NCBI GenBank assembly: GCA_030652315.1
Contig: JAUSAX010000121.1
Location: 1-56,353, forward strand
Reading direction: 5' to 3'
Source of the DNA: Afipia sp.
GTDB taxonomy: Bacteria; Pseudomonadota; Alphaproteobacteria; Rhizobiales; Xanthobacteraceae
DNA: 56,353 bases
Below are positions 42,463 to 51,233 of this stretch, in pieces. Below the pieces are notes generated by a model. That model was not told the DNA's origin. It saw only the letters and a list, made by a program, of their open reading frames with translations, and did no database searches. Both the position numbers and the translations under genes were made by a program. Position 1 is the stretch's first letter; each line of letters begins with the position of its first letter.

Positions 42463-43581
42463 TCAGGCGCTCTGCTCAAACGGATAGTCGGTGTATCCCG
42501 CCTCTGCCCCGCCATAAAACGTGGCCCGATTGTAGGGCGTGAGCGCCGACTTGCGCTTGAGACGAAGCGGCAGATCGGGATTCGAAATAAAGTGGCGGCC
42601 GAACGCGATCGCATCCGCCTTGCCTGACGCGACAGCATCTTCTGCGGACTCTCCCGTGAATCCGCCCGCCGTGATCAATACGCCGGGCCAGAGCGGCCTG
42701 AACAACTCCATCGCCGACGGCACGTTCTGATGATTGACGTCGGCGCGGCCTGCGCCGCTGCTGCGCGGTTCGATGAAATGCAGATAAGCCAGACCACGCT
42801 CGCCCAGCATCCGCACCACATGGCTGTAGAGCGGCATCGGATCGGCCTCGCCGGTATCGTTGGCGACACCGTAGGGCGACAAGCGCACAGCAACACGGTC
42901 AGCGCCCCAGACACCGACGACCGCGTCAGTTACCTCCAAGAGCAGACGGGCGCGGTTTTCGATCGATCCACCGTACTTATCCGTTCGCTGGTTGATGCGT
43001 GACTGCAGAAACTGCTCGAGCAGATAGCCGTTCGCGCCATGAATCTCGACGCCGTCAAATCCTGCTTCCAGCGCGTTCCGTGCGCCGTCCCGGAAGCTTT
43101 CAACGATGCCCGCGATTTCGCTGATCTCAAGCGCCCTTGGCGTCTCGTAAGGCACTTGCCTTCCATCGGCCGTCATGGCGCTGAAATTACCGGAGATAGC
43201 AACGGCGGACGGCGCGACCGGCAATGCCCCGCCGGGCTGGAACGACGAGTGCGAAACACGCCCGACGTGCCAGAGCTGCAAGAAGATGATGCCGCCCCTG
43301 GCGTGAACGGCGTCGGTGATTTCGCGCCACCCCGCGATTTGCTCGCGCGAATAGATGCCGGGCGTTCTGGGATTGCCCCGCCCGGTTTGGGTGACCGGTG
43401 ACGCTTCGGCGATGATCAATCCGCCCTTGGTGGCGCGCTGCGTATAATATTCGAGGTTCAACGAATGCGGCGCGTTATCCTCGTGCGCAGCTCGCATCCG
43501 CGTCAGCGGAGCCATGACGACACGGTGGCCAAGCTGATACGGCCCGACTTTCAGCGCGGAAAAGAGCGAGGGAGAAGTCAC
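42463..43581 (-). CDS. Alkene reductase, old yellow enzyme family
   Basis: 372 residues, TIM-barrel FMN enzyme. MAPLTRMRA near 25, the substrate-anion binding block GFDGVEIHGANGYLLEQFLQ (about 173-192) with the His-Gly-Ala-Asn pattern of OYE, and FGRHFISNPDLP near 340. It reduces activated C=C bonds (enones, nitroesters) with NAD(P)H; similar to E. coli NemA. It is convergent with the HNH gene. No dedicated regulator of the NemR type is next to it. Confidence 0.94.
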   Translation of the reverse strand: MTSPSLFSALKVGPYQLGHRVVMAPLTRMRAAHEDNAPHSLNLEYYTQRATKGGLIIAEASPVTQTGRGNPRTPGIYSREQIAGWREITDAVHARGGIIFLQLWHVGRVSHSSFQPGGALPVAPSAVAISGNFSAMTADGRQVPYETPRALEISEIAGIVESFRDGARNALEAGFDGVEIHGANGYLLEQFLQSRINQRTDKYGGSIENRARLLLEVTDAVVGVWGADRVAVRLSPYGVANDTGEADPMPLYSHVVRMLGERGLAYLHFIEPRSSGAGRADVNHQNVPSAMELFRPLWPGVLITAGGFTGESAEDAVASGKADAIAFGRHFISNPDLPLRLKRKSALTPYNRATFYGGAEAGYTDYPFEQSA

Positions 43582-43677
43582 GTCAAGCCTCCGGGTTCGG
43601 CATTAAAGGTTTGACCCGTTATCACAGATGGCGCGCTTCTCCTCATTTTGAGCACGCATGGCAGGTCCACGCAGCGC

Positions 43678-44622
43678 TTACGCAGCAGCCGCTATACGCG
43701 CCGCGCGCTTGATGGCCTGAGGCGGCTGCCCGAACGCCCGCAGGAACGCACGGCGCATCCGTTCGGGATCGGAGAATCCCGTTTCGCGCGCGATCACATC
43801 GACGGGATGTTGGGCTTCTTCCATCAGAAGTCTTGCCGCCTCGACGCGCAGATTCTCAATGGCTTTCGCCGGCGACTGTCCGGTTTCCGAGCGAAACGCG
43901 CGGCTGAACTGGCGCGGGCTGAGCCGGGCCGCCTCCGCCAATATCTCCACCGACAGTTCGTTCTTTAGATTTTTCTTCGCGTAAGCCAGCGCGTCCTGAA
44001 TGCGATCGGATTTCGGCTGGAGTTCCAGCAAAGCTGAGAACTGCGACTGCCCGCCGGTCCTGCGGTGATAGACCACCATCTTGCGGGCGACCCCGCGCGC
44101 GATGTCCACACCAAGATCGCTCTCAACCATCGCAAGACAGAGATCGATACACGATGTCATGCCTGCCGAGGTCCAGACTGGTCCATCGACGATGTAGATC
44201 TTGTCTTCCTGAACTTTGATCTTCGGAAACTGGGCCTGCATGTTGCGCGCAAACGCCCAGTGCGTGGTCGCGCGCCGCCCATCGAGGATTCCGGCTTCTG
44301 CGAGCACGAAGGCACCGGTGCAAATGCTGGCGACCCGCCGCGATGCCTCGCTCGCCGAATTCAAGAAAGCAAGAAGACCGGGCGACGATGGAATGGGAGT
44401 TAGCCAGCCAGTGACCATCACGGTGTCGAATTTCGCCTTGCTGAAGGGTTTGGTTTCGACCGGAACGCCGGAGGAACTGACCACCGGACCGCCATGCTCG
44501 GACAGAAGCTGAACCTCGTAGGCGGGCGTGGCTGCAGCCATGTTCGCTACCTCGAACACCGAAATCGCAACCAGATCAAGGATTTGAAAGCCCGGAAAAA
44601 CAACAAGACCGATGCGCTTCAT
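43678..44622 (-). CDS. GlxA-type transcriptional regulator (DJ-1/PfpI + AraC HTH)
   Basis: 314 residues. The N-terminal DJ-1/PfpI-like domain (RIGLVVFPGFQILDLVAISVFEVAN, with Cys in VASICTGAFVLAEAG near 102) is followed by an AraC HTH pair (LAEAARLSPRQFSRAFRSETG and VIARETGFSDPERMRRAFLRAFG). It probably controls the divergent SDR gene 130 bases away. The shared gap holds GACAT-TT-GAGACAT repeats that could be its site, but this is tentative. Confidence 0.92.
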   Translation of the reverse strand: MKRIGLVVFPGFQILDLVAISVFEVANMAAATPAYEVQLLSEHGGPVVSSSGVPVETKPFSKAKFDTVMVTGWLTPIPSSPGLLAFLNSASEASRRVASICTGAFVLAEAGILDGRRATTHWAFARNMQAQFPKIKVQEDKIYIVDGPVWTSAGMTSCIDLCLAMVESDLGVDIARGVARKMVVYHRRTGGQSQFSALLELQPKSDRIQDALAYAKKNLKNELSVEILAEAARLSPRQFSRAFRSETGQSPAKAIENLRVEAARLLMEEAQHPVDVIARETGFSDPERMRRAFLRAFGQPPQAIKRAARIAAAA

Positions 44623-44756
44623 GACGACGATCTCCTCTGACCAATGTCCTTAAACGAGGTATATATGACATTTGAGACATGCAGGTAATGCCCTAGATTG
44701 ATCCCGTCAATACCGGCCAACGCCGGTCTCAACGGATCAACACAGGAGGAACGACA

Positions 44757-45575
44757 ATGTCTCAGCAACAGACCAAAGGTACGGCCCTGGTGACCGGCTC
44801 TTCCTCAGGAATCGGAGCCCTCTATGCAGACCGGCTGGCCCGCCGCGGATACGACCTGATCCTGGTCGCACGCGATAAGGCCAAGCTCGACACGCTCGCG
44901 GCCAAACTTGCCAAGGATACCGGCCGCAAGGTCGAGGTCCTCGCCGCCGACCTGAACGCGAAGGCGGATTTGCGCCGCGTCGAGGACAGACTGAAGTCCG
45001 ACGCAAGCATCACCGCTCTCATCAACAACGCCGGCATCGGTTCCGCGGGGCCATTGCTGACTTCGGATGTCGATCAGATGGACGCGATGATCCAGCTCAA
45101 CGTCGTGGCGCTAACCCGGCTGGCGCTCGCCGCAGCACCCGCGTTCGTCGCGCGCAAGAACGGCACCATTGTCAATATTGCTTCGATTGTCGCTCTTGAT
45201 CCGGACGTGCTGAACGGCACTTACAGCGGCACCAAGGCTTACGTCGTCAATTTCACCCAGGCGCTGCACAAGGAATTCAAAGGCAGCGGCGTGCAGGTTC
45301 AGGCAGTTTTGCCGGGCGCAACCGCGACGAACTTCTGGGATGTCGCAGGCGTTCCCGTCGCTCATCTACCGGAAGCGATCGTGATGCAGGCGGACGAAAT
45401 GGTGGACGCTGCGCTGGCGGGCCTCGATCTCGGCGAACTCGTCACCATCCCATCGCTGCCCGATGCACAGGAATGGGAAAGCTATGACGCGGCGAGAAAA
45501 GCGCTCGCTCCGAAGCTGTCGCGGACCCATGCGGCGAGCCGCTACAAGACCGCGGCCGCCAAGCTCTCAGCATAA
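44757..45575 (+). CDS. SDR family oxidoreductase
   Basis: 272 residues. TGSSSGIG at 13-20, NNAG at 90-93, catalytic Ser143, Tyr156 and Lys160 (YSGTK). It belongs to the DltE/YqjQ-like short-chain dehydrogenases (LVTGSSSGIGALYADRLARRGYDLILVARD). Substrate unknown. It is divergent from the GlxA-type regulator, its likely controller. A GGAGGAA ribosome binding site precedes the ATG. Confidence 0.92.
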   Translation: MSQQQTKGTALVTGSSSGIGALYADRLARRGYDLILVARDKAKLDTLAAKLAKDTGRKVEVLAADLNAKADLRRVEDRLKSDASITALINNAGIGSAGPLLTSDVDQMDAMIQLNVVALTRLALAAAPAFVARKNGTIVNIASIVALDPDVLNGTYSGTKAYVVNFTQALHKEFKGSGVQVQAVLPGATATNFWDVAGVPVAHLPEAIVMQADEMVDAALAGLDLGELVTIPSLPDAQEWESYDAARKALAPKLSRTHAASRYKTAAAKLSA

Positions 45576-45582
45576 CACACCA

Positions 45583-45607
45583 GGGCCCTCGCCGTTGGCG
45601 GGGGCCT
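45583..45607. terminator. Hairpin between convergent SDR and lrgB
   Basis: GGCCCTCGCC-GTT-GGCGGGGGCC forms a 10-bp stem with one T-G pair just after the SDR stop. There is no U-run on either side, so termination is uncertain. Confidence 0.45.
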
Positions 45608-45610
45608 CCC

Positions 45611-46333
45611 TCAGCGCAGCAGCAACGTGGCTGCGAGCGGCACCAACAGCGACGTCACCAGCGCATTCAATCCCATCGCAATGCCTGCGAACGCGCCCGC
45701 GACTTCATCGACCTGAAACGCCCGCGCGGTGCCGATACCATGCGACGCAAGGCCGGCTGCGAAACCGCGCGCCCGAAAATCGGTGATGCCCAGCCGGTTC
45801 ATCGTCGGTGTGACCACGATGGCGCCCATCACGCCGGTGAGGACCGTCGCAATAACGGTGATGGCCGGATTGGCGCCCAGCGTTTCGCTGATGCCCATGG
45901 CGACACCAGCCGTGACGGACTTCGGCGCCAGTGCCAGCACGATGTCCCGCGGCAGCCCGGCTGCTTCGGCGAACAACATGACTGACACAATTGCGGTCGC
46001 CGAACCAACCAGCAGGGCCGCCAGCATCGGCAGGATCGCCGCCGCGACGAGTTTGCGATTCTCATAGAGCGGGACCGCCAATGCGACCGTCGCGGGACCA
46101 AGCAGGAAATGGACGAACTGCGCGCCGCCAAAATAGGTCGTGTAGCTGGTTCCGGTGAAATACAGGAAAACCCCGATGACCCAGATCGAATGCAACACCG
46201 GATTCATCAGGGGATTGCGATGCGTCGCAAGCGATACAGCGTCGGCTACCGCATAGACGGCAAGCGTGACCGTCAGCCAGAGCAGCGGCGTCTGTGACAG
46301 ATAGACCCACAGCGAGAATGGATTGTCCGTCAT
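45611..46333 (-). CDS. LrgB/CidB family membrane protein
   Basis: 240 residues with about seven membrane helices. LALAPKSVTAGVAMGISETLGANPAIT (about 133-159) and ASHGIGTARAFQ are LrgB signatures. With LrgA it forms a holin-like pair linked to murein hydrolase control or to small-acid export (PlgG/pyruvate in other species). The ATG at 46333 overlaps the lrgA stop by four bases. The open frame continues upstream through lrgA, but that part is a shadow. Confidence 0.94.
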   Translation of the reverse strand: MTDNPFSLWVYLSQTPLLWLTVTLAVYAVADAVSLATHRNPLMNPVLHSIWVIGVFLYFTGTSYTTYFGGAQFVHFLLGPATVALAVPLYENRKLVAAAILPMLAALLVGSATAIVSVMLFAEAAGLPRDIVLALAPKSVTAGVAMGISETLGANPAITVIATVLTGVMGAIVVTPTMNRLGITDFRARGFAAGLASHGIGTARAFQVDEVAGAFAGIAMGLNALVTSLLVPLAATLLLR

Positions 46334-46716
46334 GGCGACTGACGCCTCCGCACCATGAGGCGGCTGATGATCAGGAACGTCCCGGCGGTGACGAGCAGGG
46401 TCACCACCACCGACGCCGCGAGGACAAGGGCGATGGCGACGCCGCGTTGCGCCAGCAGATCGAGATTCTGCACCACGCCGACTCCCGCCGGCACGAACAG
46501 CAGCGAGAGATGCGCCAGCATGCCCTTTGCCGTTCCTTCCACGGCATTGTCGCGCAGCGGTCCAAGCGCCAATGCGGTGAAACGATCGCGCAGGATCATG
46601 AGCGCGAACAGAAGCGCCAGCCCCACCACCGGCCCCGGCAGCGGCAGACGCAAGCCCCGGACGATCACCTCGCCGATCAGTTGACAGATCAGGATAACAC
46701 TCAGGCTGGCGATCAT
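46330..46716 (-). CDS. CidA/LrgA family protein
   Basis: 128 residues with four membrane helices. LPLPGPVVGLALLFALM (about 24-40) and HLSLLFVPAGVGVVQ are CidA/LrgA hallmarks. Holin-like inner-membrane protein, first gene of the pair with lrgB. Confidence 0.94.
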   Translation of the reverse strand: MIASLSVILICQLIGEVIVRGLRLPLPGPVVGLALLFALMILRDRFTALALGPLRDNAVEGTAKGMLAHLSLLFVPAGVGVVQNLDLLAQRGVAIALVLAASVVVTLLVTAGTFLIISRLMVRRRQSP

Positions 46717-46792
46717 GGCGGCTCCGGAGCAGGTTCACGCCGCATATCACGCGAGCCGGCGCGACGCTGTCAATCGCGGCAGATGCGCGGGA

Positions 46793-47587
46793 TCATTGCT
46801 GCGAACGCCGATAAAGCTCGGCGATGTTCTTCCAGATTGTATCCTTGAGTTGGTTCGCGGCCGGCCCCTTGAGGACAACCGGCGGTTTGGTGCGCTTGAT
46901 GCAGCCTTCAACCAGCCGCATCATCCAGACTTCGCCATCGGTGTAATAGAGATCGCCCTCGCCGTTGCGTCCGCGCAGCGTCGGGCCGACCCCGGCCACG
47001 GTGTAGCGCGCCTCGATCATCCCGGCGGCCTGCAGATCGGTTTCGATCAGCTGCCGCTCGGCATCGACATCCGGCGCGATGTGATGCGTGACCGCGCCGG
47101 TGTAGCGACTGAATCCGACGCCGCGGTCGAACGTCACCGCGCCGAGCCAGACTGGCCGCTTTTCTTCTCCATCCTTCAGCACCATCCACAACCGGATGTG
47201 ATGCCGCTGGTCGGCGCTCTTGCCGACAGGCTTCTCGAAGGCAAGATCTTCGCGGCGGCCATCGTAGAACAGCGGACTGACCGGCGCGTTGGGATAGGGC
47301 CGGTCGAGCAGCACGCTGCCCGATATTTCCAGAGATGAGCGCCATGTGATCGGATCGGCGGGAACCCATCCCGCCTCGCGCATGGCGCAAAGAACGTCGT
47401 TCGACGATCCGACCAATCCGACATTGATCGGATCGGCAGGAATGCCCTGCGCGGTGGCCGTCACCATCGGCAGGCCGTCGAGTTTTTTCTGATGCTCATA
47501 ATGCCGCCAGAACGACGGCAGCAGCAGATAGGCGATCGCGCCGTAGACGGCGAGAATGATGGCAAGCGCGACGAACACCCGCTTCAT
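46793..47587 (-). CDS. LssY C-terminal domain protein
   Basis: 264 residues. One N-terminal membrane helix (VFVALAIILAVYGAIAYLLL) precedes an LssY-C-like domain with PINVGLVGSSNDVLCAMREAGW, SVLLDRPYPNAPVSPLFYDGR and SADQRHHIRLW. LssY was named from the Legionella type I secretion (lss) locus; the domain's role is unknown. Extracytoplasmic location is likely. No operon partner is visible. Confidence 0.82.
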   Translation of the reverse strand: MKRVFVALAIILAVYGAIAYLLLPSFWRHYEHQKKLDGLPMVTATAQGIPADPINVGLVGSSNDVLCAMREAGWVPADPITWRSSLEISGSVLLDRPYPNAPVSPLFYDGRREDLAFEKPVGKSADQRHHIRLWMVLKDGEEKRPVWLGAVTFDRGVGFSRYTGAVTHHIAPDVDAERQLIETDLQAAGMIEARYTVAGVGPTLRGRNGEGDLYYTDGEVWMMRLVEGCIKRTKPPVVLKGPAANQLKDTIWKNIAELYRRSQQ

Positions 47588-47663
47588 GGCGCGCGCGGAC
47601 CGTCGTCGCGCTGAACCAGCTGGGCTTCACGTGCCCGGCTGATCCGCTGATGGCCTGCCAACG

Positions 47664-48188
47664 TCAGCCTTTCAGCCGCTTGGTGCATTCGCTGTAGTAG
47701 CCGCCGCCCTTCTGGATCCATTTCAGGCCGCCATTGGCATTGGCAGCTTTGTTGGCGTTGTACTGATCGACGCAGGTGTGCATGCGCGCCTTGCCCGCCG
47801 TCTCGCTGGAATACTTCGGCGCAACGGCGGTCGGGAAGACCGCAGCGCCTGCGGCTGCCGGAGCAGCAGCGGGCTTCGGCGCTTCAGCAGCCTTGGGAGC
47901 TTCCTTCGGCGCTTCCTTGGGCGCAGCTGCGGCCTTTGGCGCAGCTTTCGGAGCCTCCTTTTGAGTTTCCTTGGGAGCAGCCGTCGTTGCAGCTGCAGGC
48001 GTCGCGTCGGCGCCGCATTGCGCCTTGCGGAAGTCATTCCACTTCTGATCGCCCAGCGTGCCCGCGGTCTTCGCGGCCTGATACTTGGCGCTGCATTCCT
48101 GAGCAGTCAGGGCTTGCGCCGGCATCGCAATGAAACTTGCCGCGCCGGTCAGCAGCGCCGCGCAAAAAAGATTGGCTCGGATTGTCAT
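47664..48188 (-). CDS. Secreted Ala/Lys/Pro-repeat protein, unknown function
   Basis: 174 residues from the ATG at 48188 (CAGGAGAG upstream). A signal peptide (residues 1-27, ending PAQA) is followed by a short Cys-containing domain (ECSAKYQAAK..RKAQCG). Next come about 60 residues of repeats such as KEAPKAAPKAA. A second Cys-containing domain (MHTCVDQYNANKA..YYSECTKRL) closes the protein. Two similar Cys modules flank a flexible linker. Conserved hypothetical in appearance; periplasmic. No function can be assigned. Confidence 0.8.
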   Translation of the reverse strand: MTIRANLFCAALLTGAASFIAMPAQALTAQECSAKYQAAKTAGTLGDQKWNDFRKAQCGADATPAAATTAAPKETQKEAPKAAPKAAAAPKEAPKEAPKAAEAPKPAAAPAAAGAAVFPTAVAPKYSSETAGKARMHTCVDQYNANKAANANGGLKWIQKGGGYYSECTKRLKG

Positions 48189-48377
48189 CGAACTCTCCTG
48201 AAAAGGGATCTCGAAAGCAGCCCATCCTAGCTCACGCGGATTTGCATTCAACGCGCCGTCGCCCGCGGCGATCAAAAAATAATGAAGTACCGGCCCCTTT
48301 TCCGCGCTGCGGCGTTCACCGGCTGTTCATGCGAACAGGCCGAGGCTTGCGCCCATCTGCAACGCGAGATTTCACCC

Positions 48378-48662
48378 ATGATCACTCTCTTTTCACGGAT
48401 CCTTGCCACCACCGTCGCCTCGCTGATGCTTGCCGGCACCGCCTTCGCACAGACCACAACGCCCGCCACGCCAGCGACGCCCAGCGCCAAAACGGCGCCA
48501 GCAGCACCGGCCAAGACAGCGGCACCGGCACCCAAGGAGAAAACCGAACGCACCGCGGCCTCGCTCGAATGTTCCAAGCAGGCCGACGCCAAGGGACTGC
48601 ACGGAAACGAGCGCAGGAAATTCCGCTCCGAGTGCAAGAAGAGCGCCGGCAAGGCGAACTAA
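48378..48662 (+). CDS. PsiF family protein
   Basis: 94 residues. A signal peptide (ends GTAFA) is followed by a Pro/Ala/Thr linker and one PsiF repeat (SLECSKQADAKGLHGNERRKFRSECKK, two Cys about 19 apart). PsiF was found as a phosphate-starvation-inducible protein in E. coli; the function of the repeat is unknown. It shares the general style of the neighbour at 47664 and is transcribed divergently from it. Confidence 0.85.
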   Translation: MITLFSRILATTVASLMLAGTAFAQTTTPATPATPSAKTAPAAPAKTAAPAPKEKTERTAASLECSKQADAKGLHGNERRKFRSECKKSAGKAN

Positions 48663-48816
48663 TCCATTGATCGGAAGGCGAGCCCGTCGCCTGACGGGTT
48701 CGTCCCGACCTTCATCCCGCCACGCATGGACAATGCGCGAGCCATGCCAGCGCTTCATTTGCGGCACGTAGCGGGATTTGTGATAACGACGGTCTCGTTC
48801 ATCACATCCAGCCCTC

Positions 48817-49908
48817 ATGAAGCCTGCCGTTCAGACGCTGCTGCGAGCCTTTCGCCACGTCACCTCGCGCGACATCCTGCACACGCTTGAAACGCTCTTG
48901 ATCGGTCTGGCCGGGGGCACATTCTTTCAATGGCTGGAGTTGCCCGGCGGATTGATCTCCGGTGCGATGATCGCCGTCGGCGCGGCCGCGATCGCGGGAC
49001 GGCCGATGGGCCTGCCGCCGCTGATGGCGCATGTCATCCTGATGACGCTGGGTCTGTCGCTCGGCTCGATGGTTTCGCCGCAGATGTTGACCAACATGGC
49101 CGCCTATCCGGTCAGCATCGCGATCCTTGCAGCGTCCACCTTCTGCGCGACGCTCGGCAGCAGTCTCTATCTGCAGCGCATTCACCAATGGGACCGCACG
49201 TCCGCCCTGCTCGCAGGCAGTCCCGGTGCGCTGTCGCAGATCATTATGCTCGCCAACGAGCGGCGCGCCGACGTGGCCGGCATCGCGGTGGTGCAGACCA
49301 TGCGCGTCATCATCCTGACCGCAGCGCTGCCACTGATCCTCGCAGCCTCCGGACTGGCGCAGCACGGCGGTTCCGCGATGCACGCAGCGTCTGCGACACC
49401 GCTTGCGCTTGGCATCCTTGTCGCGGCGTGCGTGGTGACATCGCTTCTGCTGCGTCTGCTGAAGTTTCCCGCGAACTGGATGTTCGGCGCGATGCTCGGC
49501 TCCAGCGTGCTTCATGGCACCGGATCAATAGAGGGCGGACTTCCGAACTGGGCCTACGCCGCAGCTTTGATCGGCATCGGAGCACTGATCGGCACGCGGT
49601 TCGCGAGAATTTCGGCCCGCACACTGCTCAGCTACATGGCCGCGGCGATCGGGTCGTTCACGGTCGCCATCGTCGTTTCGGCAATCTTCGTCGCGCTCGT
49701 CACCCTGACGACCAACGCCCGATTCGGCGACATTGTCGTCGCCTTCGCGCCGGGCGCGATGGACGCCATGCTGGCGCTGGCGCTGACGCTGCACATCGAT
49801 CCGATTTTCGTCGGTGCGCATCACCTGTCGCGGTTCGTTTTCGTCTCGATCGCGACGCCGGGCATCGTCCATCTGTTCGGACGCCCGCAGGTCGACGCTG
49901 ACGATTAG
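48817..49908 (+). CDS. AbrB-type membrane protein (Gneg_AbrB_dup)
   Basis: 363 residues with about ten membrane helices in two similar halves; each half has a G-rich LPGGLISGAMIAVGA / FPANWMFGAMLGSSV motif. This matches the AbrB membrane family (not the DNA-binding AbrB), which includes putative ammonia monooxygenase-like annotations without support. Likely a transporter of unknown substrate. Confidence 0.9.
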   Translation: MKPAVQTLLRAFRHVTSRDILHTLETLLIGLAGGTFFQWLELPGGLISGAMIAVGAAAIAGRPMGLPPLMAHVILMTLGLSLGSMVSPQMLTNMAAYPVSIAILAASTFCATLGSSLYLQRIHQWDRTSALLAGSPGALSQIIMLANERRADVAGIAVVQTMRVIILTAALPLILAASGLAQHGGSAMHAASATPLALGILVAACVVTSLLLRLLKFPANWMFGAMLGSSVLHGTGSIEGGLPNWAYAAALIGIGALIGTRFARISARTLLSYMAAAIGSFTVAIVVSAIFVALVTLTTNARFGDIVVAFAPGAMDAMLALALTLHIDPIFVGAHHLSRFVFVSIATPGIVHLFGRPQVDADD

Positions 49909-49911
49909 CGG

Positions 49912-50454
49912 TCAGGCTGACTTCATCGATTTGCCGATGCCCCACAAGGCCAGCGCGGCCAGCCCCAGCGAGATCAGCGCATTGTAGCCCGCCAGCGACA
50001 ACCCGAGAAAACGCCACTGCACCTCGTCGCAGCGAATCACTTTCACCTTGTTGAGGCCGTCCAGCAGATTGCCGCCGCTGCCGAGATCGGTGATCGGCCC
50101 ACTGCAATCGGTCGGGCCTTGCCAAAAGCCCCATTCAACGCCGGCATGGTAGGCACCAAGGCCGGCATTGGCGAGCCACATGACGACCAGGGCTCCGAGG
50201 CCCGCAATCAGAAGCGGGCGCGAGACATCGCGGGCGGCCCCAAACGCAATCAGCGCCGCAAGCGGGATCGCCAGATAATAGGCATAGCGCTGCTCGAGGC
50301 ACAGCGGACAAGGCCGGATATCAAGCACCAATTGAAAGAACCATGCGCCCACAAGGACGTCGGTCGCTATGAAAGCGATGGCCGCTCCAGCAACGAAAAC
50401 CGGATCCCTCGGATGCCCCGTGTATCCCGGCTTGAAAGTCGCGTCGCTCGCCAC
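49912..50454 (-). CDS. dsbB: Disulfide bond formation protein B
   Basis: 180 residues with four membrane helices. The quinone-side pair is Cys49-Cys52 in RPCPLCLEQR; the loop pair is Cys117 (TDCSG) and Cys142 (IRCDE). DsbB reoxidises DsbA, passing electrons to ubiquinone. No dsbA nearby. The N-terminus is about 20 residues longer than in E. coli. Confidence 0.93.
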   Translation of the reverse strand: MASDATFKPGYTGHPRDPVFVAGAAIAFIATDVLVGAWFFQLVLDIRPCPLCLEQRYAYYLAIPLAALIAFGAARDVSRPLLIAGLGALVVMWLANAGLGAYHAGVEWGFWQGPTDCSGPITDLGSGGNLLDGLNKVKVIRCDEVQWRFLGLSLAGYNALISLGLAALALWGIGKSMKSA

Positions 50455-50525
50455 GTGGAATCTCCTGTTCGGAGCGTCCTAACTCGCCCACCGGCCGCTG
50501 TCGACGCTCATTCCATCACAGGCGG

Positions 50526-50553
50526 TTGACCGCAACCGCGCGCAAGCTATATT
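50526..50553 (+). promoter_or_regulatory. Predicted promoter of tRNA-Leu
   Basis: TTGACC (50526-50531), 16 bases, TATATT (50548-50553). The start of the mature tRNA lies 43 bases after the -10 box. Strong match for an alphaproteobacterial housekeeping promoter. Confidence 0.75.
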
Positions 50554-50596
50554 CCGCCCGCTTCACGACCCCTGCCCTCGGGCACCGGTCCTGTGG

Positions 50597-50681
50597 GCCC
50601 CTGTGGCGGAATTGGTAGACGCGCTCGACTCAAAATCGAGTTCCGCAAGGAGTGCTGGTTCGATTCCGGCCAGGGGCACCA
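50597..50681 (+). tRNA. tRNA-Leu (anticodon CAA)
   Basis: 85 nt. The acceptor GCCCCTG pairs with CAGGGGC. A D-loop with GGTAGAC, anticodon stem CTCGA/TCGAG with loop CTCAAAA (anticodon CAA, reads UUG), a long variable arm, T-arm GGTTCGATTCC, discriminator A and encoded CCA. The long variable arm confirms a class II tRNA. Confidence 0.97.
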
Positions 50682-50825
50682 AGACTTTATCTAAAGTCCG
50701 ACCCATCGGCGAGTATCTCCGGTGATGTTATGCTTCTACAGACTGCGCGAACACGAATAGCCGTCGATATCAAAAGACGTCACGCTCGAAGGCCACCTTC
50801 AGCGTCAATACTGGAATGACAGCGC

Positions 50826-51218
50826 ATGCGACACCAAGCTCACTCGCAGCCGGCAGCGAACCCAGACAAGCCTCTCGCCCCCGAAGCCGCATTGCTCCAG
50901 GGCTTGTACAAGGTCGAGTTCGAGACCCCGCGGGGCAAAGCCTTAGGGGTGATCAACGCAGATAACGGAAAGCTCCGGGGCGGAAGTTCTGCATTCGCAT
51001 ATATCGGAACTTACACTCAGAACGGCCAATCGTTTGCCGGAAGTGTTTCCAGCGTTCGGCATACGCCTGATTCCAGTCATCCGTCGGTGTTCGGGTTCGA
51101 TGAGGTCATGATCAATTTCAACGGAACCGTCAAAGGCGGCTTTGCGATCTGCGAAGGTACTGCAACGGAATTTCCGAGCCTCGCATTCAAGGCCGTGCTG
51201 ACCCGGGTTGCCGACTAA
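50826..51218 (+). CDS. GrlR family regulatory-like protein
   Basis: 130 residues. GLYKVEFETPRGKALGVI, GKLRGGSSAFAYIGTYTQNGQSF, SVFGFDEVMINFNGT and FKAVLTR follow the beta-barrel pattern that I recall for GrlR-like proteins of Bradyrhizobium. GrlR itself represses the LEE type III secretion activator GrlA in enteropathogenic E. coli; no T3SS or GrlA is present here. Small and cytosolic. Next to the tRNA gene and slightly lower in GC than its neighbours, so it may be acquired. Confidence 0.6.
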   Translation: MRHQAHSQPAANPDKPLAPEAALLQGLYKVEFETPRGKALGVINADNGKLRGGSSAFAYIGTYTQNGQSFAGSVSSVRHTPDSSHPSVFGFDEVMINFNGTVKGGFAICEGTATEFPSLAFKAVLTRVAD

Positions 51219-51233
51219 CAGCGGGTCATTTGC

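Noticed and set aside
40472..42627. Long frames opposite and out of phase with the DUF2855 and HNH genes
   Set aside because: The real genes show family motifs and ribosome binding sites; the alternative frames do not.
46334..46750. N-terminal extension of the lrgB frame
   Set aside because: It lies over lrgA in another frame, is Arg/Gly-rich and lacks membrane helices; the coupled ATG at 46333 is the real start.
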